Shown one piece after another: positions 47,530 through 59,690 of a stretch of DNA of 64,000 nt; within the stretch, counting starts at the first letter, position 1; the number at the start of each line of letters is the position of its first letter. The stretch comes from Kuschelorhynchus macadamiae. Its lineage: Eukaryota > Arthropoda > Insecta > Coleoptera > Curculionidae. The notes beneath the pieces are model-generated. The model saw only the letters and a list, made by a program, of their open reading frames with translations. It was not told the DNA's origin and did no database searches. The stretch lies in NCBI GenBank assembly GCA_030620095.1, contig JAUTXW010000938.1, positions 956,984 to 1,020,983 on the forward strand. Reading direction: 5' to 3'. Made by a program: the position numbers and the translations under genes.

Positions 47530-47575
47530 TACGTTCTGGACGCGTTTCGCTAACCATTTAAGTTAGCATCATCAG
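47530..47575 (-). ncRNA. Hammerhead-ribozyme-like motif (PLE, arm 1)
   Basis: The reverse strand reads CTGATGA, a stem GCTAAC ... GTTAGC with a 7-base loop, GAAA, then CG ... CGTA. The core box, the six-pair stem II, GAAA and a very short stem III before a cleavable A are all present. It is the most complete hammerhead core in the window. The arm 2 counterpart is at 51,019-51,052. Confidence 0.65.
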
Positions 47576-47599
47576 CAGATGATATAAACTAAAGTAACT

Positions 47600-48060
47600 T
47601 ATCCTAACCGAGACTATTTATAGGTAAAAATTGCACCCGACTGTAGGGAATAGGCCCTCTGTCTTTATTTAGTGCTTTCTTACACATTTAACTATTTCTA
47701 TACTCTCAAATGCATCCAATAATCTATTATTAGATACATTTTTAATCCAAAAGATTATTTATTCCTATTCGAGATTATTTTCCAAAGCATGTTGGGCAAC
47801 GCTGGACTTTTCTGTTCTTCCGTATCTAAATAAATGTGCCATATGTTCTTTAAAACGAATGTTTATGGAGCGTTTAGTTTGCCCAACATATTTTAGATTG
47901 CAGTCATTACAGCTAATTTCATAGATGCCACTCCTGTCCCTCAAGTCGACTTTGTCTTTGGGGTTTCCAAGGAGATTTTTCAAACTATTCTCCGTTTTGT
48001 AGGTAAAACCTACGTTTTTAAATACTTTTTCTAGACCTCTCGTATATCTGGATCATATCA
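47600..48060 (-). pseudogene. PLE C-terminus with GIY-YIG endonuclease domain (arm 1 copy)
   Basis: The reverse frame starts YTRGLEKVFKNVGFTYKTEN, continues SLKNLLGNPKDKVDLR, then the endonuclease motifs SGIYEISCNDCNLKYVGQTK (GIY and YVG in place of GIY-YIG), RSINIRFKEHMAH, and EKSSVAQHALENN. After a stop the frame still reads NVSNNRLLDAFESIEIVK. The paired cysteines in SCNDC are usual in PLE-type GIY-YIG domains. The reverse transcriptase is absent: a 5'-truncated copy. Confidence 0.85.
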
Positions 48061-48163
48061 TAACATATCATATCATAACATTATATCATCTGCTGATGAT
48101 GGTAACGCGCGTCCAGAACGTAACAAGTTGTGGTGTAGTGTGGTTAGAACTCTTGTATTTTGA

Positions 48164-49080
48164 TCTATCTTCCACCACAGGTTCCAGTGTTAGAACTTAA
48201 GGTAAATTTAGTAATATATTTTTTCTATTTCACTAAGCGGCTATAGTGGATTTTTATCAATATCACTCCCATATGACCGTTAATTTTTGATCAAAATTTG
48301 AAGTCCATCGGGCAATACATTTTTGCTATTCCGCTGCGAACAAAGGCAAACCGAGGGAATTGACAAAGCATGTTTCGAGGCATCTAGGGACACTGAAAAA
48401 TAAATCTGAACAAGTGTCGGAGGGTGATGTGATTTTTTTACGATTACAATAGTTCCCTTTGACCAGGGAAGTAAAAATCGCCTTGTGTTTTAAATATATA
48501 TAGATATTTGCATATAGGCATATTATAATGTGCATATATAAAACCGTTTTTCCAAAATTATCATTTATTTAAAATACCGGCATTAAACAATGGAGAAAAA
48601 TGTGCTGTCAATTTGTTACATCGAAGAAAAAGTAAAAAAATAGTTTTTTTTGGATAAATATAAAAGTATGTGGATAATACGAAGACTGTTCTCTTTCCGC
48701 TGACTGTGTCTAGTTGCGGTGATATTTAGAAACAAGTTATTTTGTTTGACATTTCGATCTAGTTGTTTACAAGTTTACTTAGTGACAGTTTCAAATATAC
48801 GTTTGCAATTAATATTTGAAAACACATAGAAGTAACGTTTCGCCGAGAAAACATGGCACTGAATATTAGTTGGATGAATTATTGAATTTTTTGAAGAAAT
48901 CAATCGAGTGTTTGGTGACAAGTCATTACTGTAAGTTAAAAGGTATAATACAATGAATTTAAACTTGGTTGACTGCCCCTAAATGACAACTTTCAAGCGA
49001 TTTTCAATTTTAAGAAAATATAAAAATAATAAAAAAAAAAGACGACAGTTACCGAAAGAAATATTGGCCTTTTACGGAAC
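48164..49080. other. Inner end of arm 1, no gene recognised
   Basis: This holds a satellite unit remnant to about 48,330 and then AT-rich sequence. The 69-codon frame at 48,326-48,535 is repeated in arm 2 from 50,067 but is unrecognised. Confidence 0.4.
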
Positions 49081-49559
49081 CTGATTGAAGAGGACGAAAT
49101 GTTTATACAAATCATTGAAAAAAATCAAACGAGGCCTAAATCTAGCCAATGCTTTACATATACCTTGCCAAATGTCCTTGCCAAAAATTAAAGAATTTGA
49201 CTTAATATAGATTAGCCAAAAAATATGCAAATCAATCTTCAGAACAAAGATCATTAGGTTATTATAATGACCTATTACATGTTTTTGGCATTCAAATATC
49301 AGTTGCACGCAATTGAGCGGAATAGTACTGTACTTCACAATAACAGACGACGATCTTGTATAAAGAAACATGTGACAAAGAGAAATTAACCATTTTTTCA
49401 AATTTTGTACGTTTCGTCACCTGTAAAAATCAACAAAAATACTTTTTACTGTAGTCAGATTGTGAGGAATCCATCGCGAACACAGCGTACGTACCATATA
49501 TTTATACGTAGAATGGTGTGAACTTTCACACTAATCCTTACAGTATTTTAAATAGTTCT
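49081..49559. other. Spacer / axis of the giant inverted repeat
   Basis: Alignment of the arms fades here. CGAAATG...TTCAATCA-type matches persist to about 49,110 and 49,565, then become doubtful. A 109-codon reverse frame (49,072-49,401) spans it and is unrecognised. Confidence 0.5.
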
Positions 49560-50439
49560 AAAGTAACATTTCGTTTTCAATCAACACAAAAGGCCAATAT
49601 AGAACTGTCGTCTTCTGCTTAGAAGCTTGAAAGTTGTCATTTAGATAAAGTTTAAATTCATAGTATTACCGTTTTAATTAGCTAAGGAACGTGACTTGTG
49701 TGATTTCTTAAAGAACGAAGAACATCCACTCAATATTCAATGTTTTCTCGGCCGACGTTACTTTCAAATTATGTGTTTTATGAACCTTCACGTATATTTG
49801 ACAACTGTCACTAAGTAAACTTGTAAAAACTAGATTGAAATGTCAAACAAAATAACTTGTTTCATAAATATCACCGCCAACTAGACACAGTCGGAAGAAG
49901 AACAGTCTTCGTATTATCCACATACTTTTATATTTATCCAAAAAAAACTATTTTTTTACTTTTTCTTCGATGTAACAAATTGACAGCACTACCAACCTTT
50001 TCATCTTATTGAGCTTAACACGGTATTTTAAATAAATGATAATTTTGGAAAAAAACGGTTTTATATATGCACATTATAATATGCCTATATGCAAATATCT
50101 ATATATATTTAAAACACAAGGCGATTTTTACTTCCCTGGTCAAAGGAAACTATTGTAATCGTAAAAAAATCACATCACCCTCCGACACTTGTTCAGATTT
50201 ATTTTTCAGTGTCCCTAGATGCCAAAAACATGCTTTGTCAATTCCCTCGGTTTGCCTTTCTGTTCGCAGCGGAATAGCTAAAAATGTCTTGCCCGATGGA
50301 CTTCAATTTTTGATCAAAAATTAACGGTCATATCCAGAATGGTAACATATTGATAAAAATCCACTATATCGCAGTGAAATGCGAGACGTAAATTTACCTT
50401 AAGTTCTAACACTGGAACCTGTGGTGGAAGATAGATCAA

Positions 50440-51070
50440 AATACAAGAGTTCTAACCGCACTACACCACAACTTGTTACGTTTCTATGTCGTTTCGTAAC
50501 CAAGTTAGCATCATCCAGGGGCAGATGATATAATGTTATGAAAGATATGTTATGATATGATCCCAGATATACGAGAGGTTTAGAAAAAGTATTTAAAAAC
50601 GTAGGTTTTAGAGTAGCCTACAAAACGGAGAATAGTTTGCAAAATTCGTCAATGACGTCATCATAAAAAGTCGACTTGAGGGACAGGAGTGGCATCTATG
50701 AAAGCTGTAATTTGCAATCTAAAATATGTTGGGCAAACTAAAATGCTCCATAAACATTCGTTTTAAAGAACATATGGCACATTTAAGATACGGAAGAACA
50801 GAAATCTTCCAGCGTTGCCCAACATGCTTTGGAAAATAATCATCGAATAGCGTAATTTAAGTTGATTAAAAATGTATCTAATAAATCACTTTTATTTCAA
50901 ATCGAGTTAAATGTGGAAGAAAGAAGAAGATAGGGCCTATTCCCTACAGTCGGGTGCAACCAAGACCACATTTACCTATAAATAGTCTCGGAAAAGTTAC
51001 TTTAGTTTATATCATCTGCTGATGATGCAACTGGTTAGCGAAACGCGCGTTAACAATCATTTTTGGTTAG
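50440..51070 (+). mobile_element. PLE fragment (arm 2 copy), more damaged
   Basis: Counterpart of 47,489-48,163. The GIY-YIG frame is destroyed by local differences: around 50,640-50,670 the sequence TTCGTCAATGACGTCATCAT replaces the arm 1 codons for the KDKVDLR approach, and codons around SCNDC are missing. Between about 50,487 and 50,525 arm 2 keeps a stem II and GAAA (reverse strand GATGATGCTAACTTGGTTAC) that arm 1 lacks at 48,093, so neither arm is uniformly the better copy. Confidence 0.75.
51019..51052 (+). ncRNA. Hammerhead-like motif (PLE, arm 2)
   Basis: CTGATGA, stem with GCAAC/GGTTAGC, GAAACGCGCGTTA. Counterpart of 47,530-47,575 with stem II and stem III altered. Confidence 0.5.
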
Positions 51071-51780
51071 TGTATATAGTTTATTTGTTGCCAATTTACC
51101 TCAAATTTTGCAAAAGATCGATCATTATGATAAAACATTTTGATAAAAATCTAGTATGTCGAACAAAAATGGAATTAACTGGTAAAATTTTGGTATGAAT
51201 CCAAGATGGCGCAACAAAATGGCGGCTTGATAAAATATTTAATAGTTAGGTCTGCAAAGAGTATTTAATCGATTGATTTCAAATTTTGTAGAGTAATCAA
51301 CCGTGATATAGAGATGAACTGGTAAAATTCTGGTACAAATCCAAAGAGCGAAACAAAATGGAGGCCAAATAAGATGTTTATAGATCATGAAAAAAATCAC
51401 CCTTCCAGGCTTTACATATATTCATGTTTAAGCGTCTCGTTTCAAATAGTCCAAAAAATATGTCGATATTATTACGAAAAATTTACTACCCATTTTTTTT
51501 CAAATTTTGTACAAAAATCGAGTTTTATTCACTGATTAGATTAATTTTAAGTTTTGTGAAGGCATTTAGTGTGATATAGAGATAATATAGTACGAATTCA
51601 ATATGGCTACAAAATGCACCCAAATAAAATGTATAAACAAAATGGTTGGTAACACCTACCAGCCACTTAAATATATTTTCAATTGTGCCCAAAAATCAGA
51701 TGTGGCATAGGTAGAAACTATAAAATATTGGCAAATCCAATATGGTAGAACAAAATGACGCTCAATACAAATTTTTGAAA
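51060..51780. repeat. Satellite-like repeat (arm 2)
   Basis: Reverse complement of 46,805-47,480: AACAAAATGGCGGCTTGATA, AACAAAATGGAGGCCAAATA and related units. Confidence 0.7.
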
Positions 51781-52959
51781 AGACAATATACGTATTACTA
51801 AATCACTATGTACGCAGCTGAATTGCGTCACACTTCACTATCCTTAATGAAAATTAAAGTCTCATAACGACGGAAGTTTGTGTAAGAAAATCTGCGTTCT
51901 ACTGATTTTGGCGAAAGAAAACCTCATCGCCAGGCGCAATTTAAGCAGAGGAGAGTATCGTATCCGGTCCTAAGATGAAAATTTTCCAAACTGTAAGTTC
52001 TTTTATTAAATATAATTTTTTTTTATGGTGTATAATTAAATAAAACCTTTTACTACACACACTTATTAAGACGTAAATATAAATATTTCTTTGTCCTTAA
52101 AGTAATTTAAGAGATTCGCCACAGGATGTTAATAAAAAGATTTACCGTGTACGATATTCCGTGAATAGCTGTGGTAAATGTTGTAGGTATTTTGGCCGCA
52201 CCGCGTAGGGGGCGATCTAATAGCAGTAAGTAGCATGCAATTTTAAATCGATTACCACCCTAAAAGAGGATTTGAAATCGTGCCATTATCGTCTTGAAGA
52301 CGCTTGCTGTAAGGGATTACAATTTGGAACTATTGTGCTAGGTTAGTCGTTATTAGGGTTGATATTGTGTCTATCTATTGAAAGATTTAGAAGTTAAAAT
52401 ACCTACATATCACTATAAATGCTACTAAAAATATTTGCAAAGCACAGAAGTTGTAAATATCCATAGAGTCAAATCTTGATGGAATCTCACTCGCAGTCTT
52501 AATTTTACATAGGTATTGGGATACACGCAAATTATATATATTTTTTAATAATTTGTTGTAATATTTCATTCAGTATAAAATAATTTTTTTGACATAAAGT
52601 GTCGGTGCCGATTCCAGATTTGGGTATTTCTTAATCCTAGTTGGTTAAGTCTTCCCGGAGTAATCGGTGTACATAGAACCACTGTAACTAATAACTCCAC
52701 TGGCCGACAAAAAAAAATTTGTTGTAACACAAGTCAGAATAGCATAATCTAATAGAATGGACCTATCCAAACACGAAAATGACAAATAGAAAGCTGTAGC
52801 ACGTAGGGTTTTCTTGTTAGAGTTGTAGAACCATATCGAATTCTTAATATCTATAGAAAAAATGATTTCAGAAAATTCTTAACCCTGTTTATGTTTACAG
52901 TTTTCGCCTATTAAACATGCATACATATAAGAAAAAGCAAACGAGAAAAAATATTAACT
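51781..52959. other. Unassigned region (arm 2 counterpart of 45.6-46.8 kb)
   Basis: No gene recognised. The 60-codon frame at 52,387-52,569 is the identical copy of that at 45,982-46,164. Confidence 0.4.
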
Positions 52960-54130
52960 TAAAACACTAATTAAACTTAATTTTTTCCGTTTATGAGGTT
53001 TCCTATCTTCTCTTCAAAAACCAACACTAGTCACCCATCATAGCTGGATCCCATGTTCCTTGGTACCGAATTTCCATTGTTCCATATCTGGATTGAAACC
53101 TTTCACCTTGCTCGTTACTAACAGCTCCCAAATTTTTAAGAAAAAATGAAGATGGGAATGGAGGAAGTGAATTTTTAATGACATTCTGGCACCAAGCGCT
53201 TTATAGGCATCTAAGAATTCATTAACTAATTGTTCATAATTTTCATCCGTATTGTTGCCTAAAAATCCTCTTACTACATTAACAAGGGGCGTTCAATTCA
53301 TGCTCTGAGTTCCTGCCTGGTAAGCTTTTACATAAAATTGACATCGTCCAGCAATTTTTTGATTTGTGGCCCAATAAAAATGCCTTCTTTTAATTTGGCA
53401 TCACTTAACTGGGAAAGACTTGTCTTAGGTATTTAAATCCATCACTATATTTATTCAAAACCTTCAGAAAGTTTTTCATCTACCCAAGTTTATGTGGAGA
53501 GGAGGCAAAAAGGACATTTTTGGGATTGACAAGAGGTATAAATTTAACATTTTGAGATCCGGTTGAAATTCGCTTCTTTCTGACCAAATTTTTGTTACAT
53601 AATGCTGATTTTTATTGCACGACTGTCCCATAAACAAAGAAAACAGCAATATTTTGTACAATTCCCTCAAAGTCCCATAAATCGCCATAACTTGTAAGTC
53701 CCTACATATCTGTCATTTATATCTATTGTAGTTTATTTTATCCAAAATCGTGCGCAAATTTTCATAATTTTTATTTCATTGCAACTGAATGGGCAACTGG
53801 TGGTATAGAGGGTTTTAAATTTCCATTATGCAATAACACAGCTTTTAAGCTGTATTTAGATGAGTAATAAATGAGTAAGCGCCACTCCCGGGAAGAATTT
53901 TCAATATCAAGTTCCTGCATTAAACTGTCTATATAGTACACGTGCACAACGAATTTTTCATACTGTAGCATTTAAAAACATAGCATTTCTTTTTCTGAAA
54001 TTCGTAATTTTTGTTTCTTTGGCCAACAGGTTCCATTCCTTACTGACGGGAACCCTAAGTTCTGACTGTTGCTTGGATAACCCCAACTACGTACTAAATG
54101 ATTTAATTCACTTTGAACAATCAAATGTGG
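52960..54130 (-). pseudogene. Relic of the uncharacterised multicopy protein (arm 2 copy)
   Basis: Reverse complement of 44,430-45,600, with the same motif series on the reverse strand. New local differences appear, for example around 53,285 where AAGGGGCGTTCA replaces the arm 1 codons before CAATTCATGC, and an extra TAC near SSKYSLKA. Non-functional. Confidence 0.6.
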
Positions 54131-54258
54131 CTCGCCGGAACTGGGACCTGTGGTAAGTGCCTACGAGAATTTGAGTACCTGCATTTTGCAATATAAAAAT
54201 TTGTGATATTAGCAAGTTTCTTCTTAACATATGGGGTAATAATAAATACCACTATCGC

Positions 54259-54510
54259 TTAATCAGTCCTCTGAACCGAATTCAATTGACATTTTCCCAA
54301 GTCGCTGGATAGGTTGATGGAGTCTAATAATTGATGGTAACCAAAATGGTTCCGCATTATTATAAGGATTTGAAGTCTAAGTCCATAGTTAATTTTAAGT
54401 AAAAACTTATGTGGACTCGTTTTGATGTAACGAAATGAGCAGACTCCTAAGTTGGTGCTAGTATCATATGTAGTTTTGGGAAGACTATTCCACATGTCCT
54501 AGGTTGCCAT
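54259..54510 (-). pseudogene. LINE C-terminal tail (arm 2 copy)
   Basis: The frame reads MWNSLPKTTYDTSTNLGVCS, FRYIKTSPHKFLLKINYGL and HFGYHQLLDSINLSSDLGK. It is longer in one frame than the arm 1 copy at 44,066-44,300. Confidence 0.35.
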
Positions 54511-55880
54511 TTCAAAAAAAAAAGTTGGGGTCCCTACAAAAAAAAGGGGTTGCACGGGAATTTATCTGAAAATATTACAAAAAGACGAAGAACCATTTAA
54601 ACCACTTCACATGTTCCCGCGTTTTTGTGAACAATGACTCATACAGAAGATATGAATTTTGTGCATTACTTTTGAACAACCTTATAATGTTACTACTAAG
54701 ATATTATACAGTGGGATTATTATTAAAATTCTTGTGTAGTCGTGAGTTCTTTTAATCAAACCTCTTAATAACGCTTACTTTAAAGTCATCGTTCAGTTGT
54801 TCAGCAAAGGTATTTTTACATATCTTACTAAGTTGTGGCCTCATACACGTAGTTTTAGACGTAGTAGACATTTGTAGCCACTATCAAATTTACAATGAAG
54901 TAATGATACCACGAAACCTTAAAACCATATATACCCGCCACACACTTTAATTATTGACAAAAAATGTTTTGTGACAAGAATAACGTCACTTACTATTTTA
55001 AACATCCATTAAATTTTATAATAACAGAAATAACATTAAAATAGCTAGAAAATTGATTCCTTTAACTAGGCATTAGATTACCCTGCGATATGCCCGAATT
55101 ACTTCAATCGATTACGCATACTAAGGAGGATAATGTGTTAAAGAATTTGTCTGTATTCGCGTGTTATGCTATACAGGGTATTCCAGGTATAAGCAATTAT
55201 TTCTCTTCATCCCTGTATCATTTAAACAGTCTATCTACGGTAAGGAAACTAAATACACTGAAGAAACGTAATTATATATTCTCCCTTTTTTACGTACCTA
55301 TCTTTTTAATTTTATGAGAAATAAATCTTGTCTTACCCACCTGTTGATGTTTGTTTTATATTGGATTAAATCCCATCCGCACAGTTGGAAAATGTTTATC
55401 TCTAATCGTATCTCCATATTCAAGTACCTATTTTTCTTTTCTGACACCATGTGCGCTCCTCGGACAACACCGGTACATTTTCTATTTTGGCGCTGCTGAA
55501 TGGGCTTCTCCGTTTTGATGCGGTAAAAAAAATAAAATTCAGAATCCTCTGGCTCTGATTCAGCAGAAGAAACCGTTCATCCTGTCCTGGAACTGGTTCA
55601 TAACGTCTGCATTATTGGAAATGGGAAGATGCTAAATCTCCTTTTTGCTGAATGCATTTTTCAAGGCAACTTTGTTCTCCCCTGACTGCTGCACCGGTAC
55701 CCTGTAAGAGCGTTGTTAATTTTATTTGTACGATTCGTTAAAGATATTTACGTCATTATTTGTCTGTGTGTATATCGATTAATCCGACAATACTAAGGGG
55801 TCAACGAAGAATGTGCCCTTTTTTATTACCTACCCAAAAACTATTATATGTAAATGTTAATTACCTACCCATCTGAAGAC
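54511..55880. other. Unassigned region (arm 2)
   Basis: Counterpart of about 42,690-44,060. Frames of 61-75 codons (55,090-55,317 and 55,314-55,499) are unrecognised. Confidence 0.4.
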
Positions 55881-55952
55881 CTTTATATATATATATATAT
55901 TATATATATATATATAAGGCCTTATATATATATATATATATATATATCAGGG

Positions 55953-56019
<67 letters not shown>

Positions 56020-56074
56020 ACCGATATATATATTTGGGGATATATATTTGGTAATATATTTTATATATATATTA

Positions 56075-56118
<44 letters not shown>

Positions 56119-56246
56119 GTCGCAATATATAGGTAAACTTATATATGGCAGGGTATATATATATATATATATATATATAATCCTGTAAGGACAATAATAT
56201 ATATTAATATATATAAGTTATATATATATATACATATATTTTGTAT

Positions 56247-56277
<31 letters not shown>
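55881..56277. repeat. (TA)-rich stretch with islands of arm 1 sequence
   Basis: TA runs alternate with AAGGCC, CAGGGTT, TTGTACCG, TTTGGGGA, TTTGGTAA, GGGTCGCAAT, TAGGTAAACTT, ATGGCAGGGT and AATCCTGTAAGGACAA. Every island occurs in the same order in the reverse complement of 42,318-42,690, where the intervening bases are ordinary sequence. It is not a normal microsatellite. Confidence 0.9.
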
Positions 56278-56282
<5 letters not shown>

Positions 56283-56952
56283 AATTAGCGCCAAAACATT
56301 CTGCGCCGTGGCCGCGCCTAAACCGTTGCGAAAATTAGACTGATTCGGGAAAAAGTGGCCGACATAGCCTCGCACGGTTTACTACCAAAATTTTTTGTTG
56401 TACAACCCTGTATGGTTTAATGGTTCTAGTTTTTTAAGCTAATCCACAAACCTCTTGGTTAAATGTTAAAAATAATGTTAGTGACATATCCAACCCACAA
56501 ATTTTAATCGAATAGAAGAAAATGGCAATCTTATAATAATTTGCACCCAAGTATTTTGCATTTATTATTAAATACATTTTCTTCGTTTACTACGTTTTAA
56601 CGCCTTCTTTCCTATATTTTACGCTTTATAAATAAAACTAAAACTAAATGATAGAGAACCTCTATTCGCTACCCAACTTCATGAGGCTTTGGTGTTAAAA
56701 TTTAGCAAAATTATTTTAAAAGCGAGATTGATGGTAAGATTTTTTCTAAACCTCTTTGCAAGTTGAATGTTTTCATTGACCGTGTGGGGATTTTACCTGT
56801 CGGTGGTCGTAGGTTATCAGCCATAAGTTTCGATATTCTATGTTATTGGCTCGACAATGTCATTTTAATTAATCCTTTTTATCATGTAAAATATGTACAT
56901 GCTGGACTATATAAGTAACATTTTGGTTTTTGTTGTGTATTCTAAACACATA
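56278..56952. other. Unassigned region (arm 2)
   Basis: Counterpart of about 41,640-42,318; no gene recognised. Confidence 0.4.
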
Positions 56953-58535
56953 CACTGACCGGACGAAAAACGGGTACTTAAAAATTGAGCCAAATTAAAA
57001 CTTCTATAATTTTTTCGTTATGAACCGAATTTAGCAAATCGTAGGTAAATTAGTATTTTTTATTCTTATTTATTTAGGTGCAATGAAAAATCAGTTCATA
57101 TCATATTATACCGTGGAAAACAAAAGTGTGTTTTTTAGGTCTAATTGTTTGAATAACCCTGTGGAATTTTTAGGTAGTGCAAAAATGATCAAATGTCACT
57201 ATTCGTCAAGCCATATTTATTTTAAGCATTTTATTTTTTTATTTATCTCAATAGCTCTTTTCCTTTGGGAGATAAACGCTTTTGAGTAAAACATTACACA
57301 ATTCTACCAGAAACAAACCAATACAAACAACACAAACATTCTACTCCTCAAGCAAAACAAAAACATTTTGAATCCAAGCTAATAATGGGTATTGCCTCCT
57401 CGAGCTTGAATAACTGCATTAATTCTTCTTTGCATGCCGTGTATTAAATTGATTATTTCTTCTTGAGGGACGGCTTCCCATTGTTGGAAACAGACCGTCG
57501 TAGTGCGTCCAGGATTGTAGGAGCACCAGGTTTTATTAAAAAGCATTTATCTCCCAAAGGAAAGGAGCTATTGAGATAAATAAAAAGCAAAGTGCTTAGA
57601 ATAAATATGGCTTGACGAATAGTAATATTTCATAATTTTTGCACTAACTCCACAGGGATTCAAACTTAGACCCAAAAAACACACTTTTGTTTCCCACGGT
57701 ATAATATGGTAGAACTGATTTTACATTGTACCTAAATAAATAAGAATAAAAAATACTAATTTACCTACTGTTGTGACCCCATTATTTATAGTCATTTTAT
57801 TTGTGAATAGTCTTAAGTATTATATATTCATTAGTCTAGATAGACACGTAAATGCAATATTTAGACATACATTATATTTCGGCGGAACCTTCCGACAAAA
57901 GCTGCTTTAATGGTCGTTTATTGCAAGGGAAATTCTAAGTAAACAATATGTATTTTAAATTCTACTTCAAATTCTATTTTATGCACGTTCTTCCGCCCCA
58001 AATATTATTATACCCGAAAAAACCTATCATAAACTCATTTACACTATGTCGATAAAGCTTGGAAAGGTTCAGCTATAAAAACATTAAAAGAAACCATTGT
58101 AGTACAGTAAGCAGTGGCGTAGCAAAACTCCCCAAATTACTTTTATAGACACCTTTTTTAATCAATTTTACAGATACGCCACTGCATCTCAAATTAGGGA
58201 ATTCATATAAAAATAAGTTCTAGGTAGTCAGTATAGAGCAGGTCAGTCATTATGTCAGTACTATATTGTCAGTAGAATTAAGTCAGTAGACACAGTAAGA
58301 GTAAAGATTTGTTAGAAGTAAGAAGTGTCCCTCTTGTACAGAAGATAATAGAGAGATCTGAAACAAGTTGAAGTGTTTACATTTACTATCAGTGCTAATA
58401 CAAAATACTAAAATTATTAAATCATAACAGTGGTGGCATTCGGCGAGTAATAAAAATATTAAAACATAACACTACGATTTGCTAAAAGAGAGATTTCAAA
58501 TCGGTTCATAACGAAAAAAAGTTATAGAAGTTTTT
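56953..58535 (-). mobile_element. Tc1-like element with nested solo LTR (arm 2 copy)
   Basis: Starts CACTGACCGGACGAAAAACG after TA (56,951-56,952). Same structure as 40,051-41,636, reversed. The C-terminal transposase remnant lies at 57,379-57,545 on the reverse strand, with a local difference near 57,484 (TTGGAAACAGACC for arm 1 TTCTAAAAGCACC) that breaks VLLEQW. Confidence 0.85.
57769..58471. mobile_element. Solo LTR (arm 2 copy), 703 bp
   Basis: Reverse complement of 40,112-40,821, running TGTTGTGACCCC to AAACATAACA. The complement CTAC of the target duplication is present on both sides. Confidence 0.85.
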
Positions 58536-58537
58536 AT

Positions 58538-58770
58538 TTATCTCATTTCCAATAAATATGACAGGATACATTTTGGAAAAGTTAATTTTATTTTTGCATT
58601 ATCCCTGTATGCACATGATTTGTTCACTTGGGTTTGGAGAATCGGGGTCGCGCGATGCCATTTGATATCAGTCAAACTAGAATTACTATCAGGAGCACTC
58701 TCGACAAAAAGCAAGTGCTCGACGTCGTTTTGAGTGCAGGGACAATCGAGAGATCGCACCTATGGTGAGT
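58538..58770 (-). pseudogene. Possible LINE C-terminal tail (arm 2 copy)
   Basis: The frame reads MRSLDCPCTQNDVEHLLFVE then SAPDSNSSLTDIKWH. See the arm 1 copy at 39,830-40,046. Confidence 0.35.
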
Positions 58771-59578
<808 letters not shown>

Positions 59579-59635
59579 AATTGCAGAAAAGAAATTCCAA
59601 TGCAATTAAAAAAAATCCATAATTAACTCTTTTAA

Positions 59636-59639
<4 letters not shown>

Positions 59640-59686
<47 letters not shown>
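59640..59686. repeat. (TA)n tract (arm 2)
   Basis: Counterpart of 38,849-38,892. Confidence 0.95.

Positions 59687-59690
<4 letters not shown>

Larger units (their letters stand above)
47489..48163 (-). mobile_element. PLE fragment with inverted tails, inserted in satellite (arm 1 copy)
   Basis: The two ends, 47,491-47,551 and 48,105-48,162, are inverted copies (ACAAGAGTTCTAACCACACT ... GTTACGTTCTGGACGCG). They enclose a GIY-YIG pseudogene and a hammerhead-like motif. Satellite sequence lies on both sides, so the PLE fragment landed in a repeat unit. Confidence 0.75.

Noticed and set aside
49072..49401. 109-codon reverse frame at the palindrome axis as a gene for palindrome formation
   Set aside because: No motif is visible and it lies in the lowest-quality part of the inverted repeat.
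48326..50324. Identical proteins predicted on opposite strands (48,326-48,535 and 50,067-50,324, and other pairs) as a gene family
   Set aside because: They are mirror copies inside the giant inverted repeat, not independent paralogues, and the frames resemble no protein.
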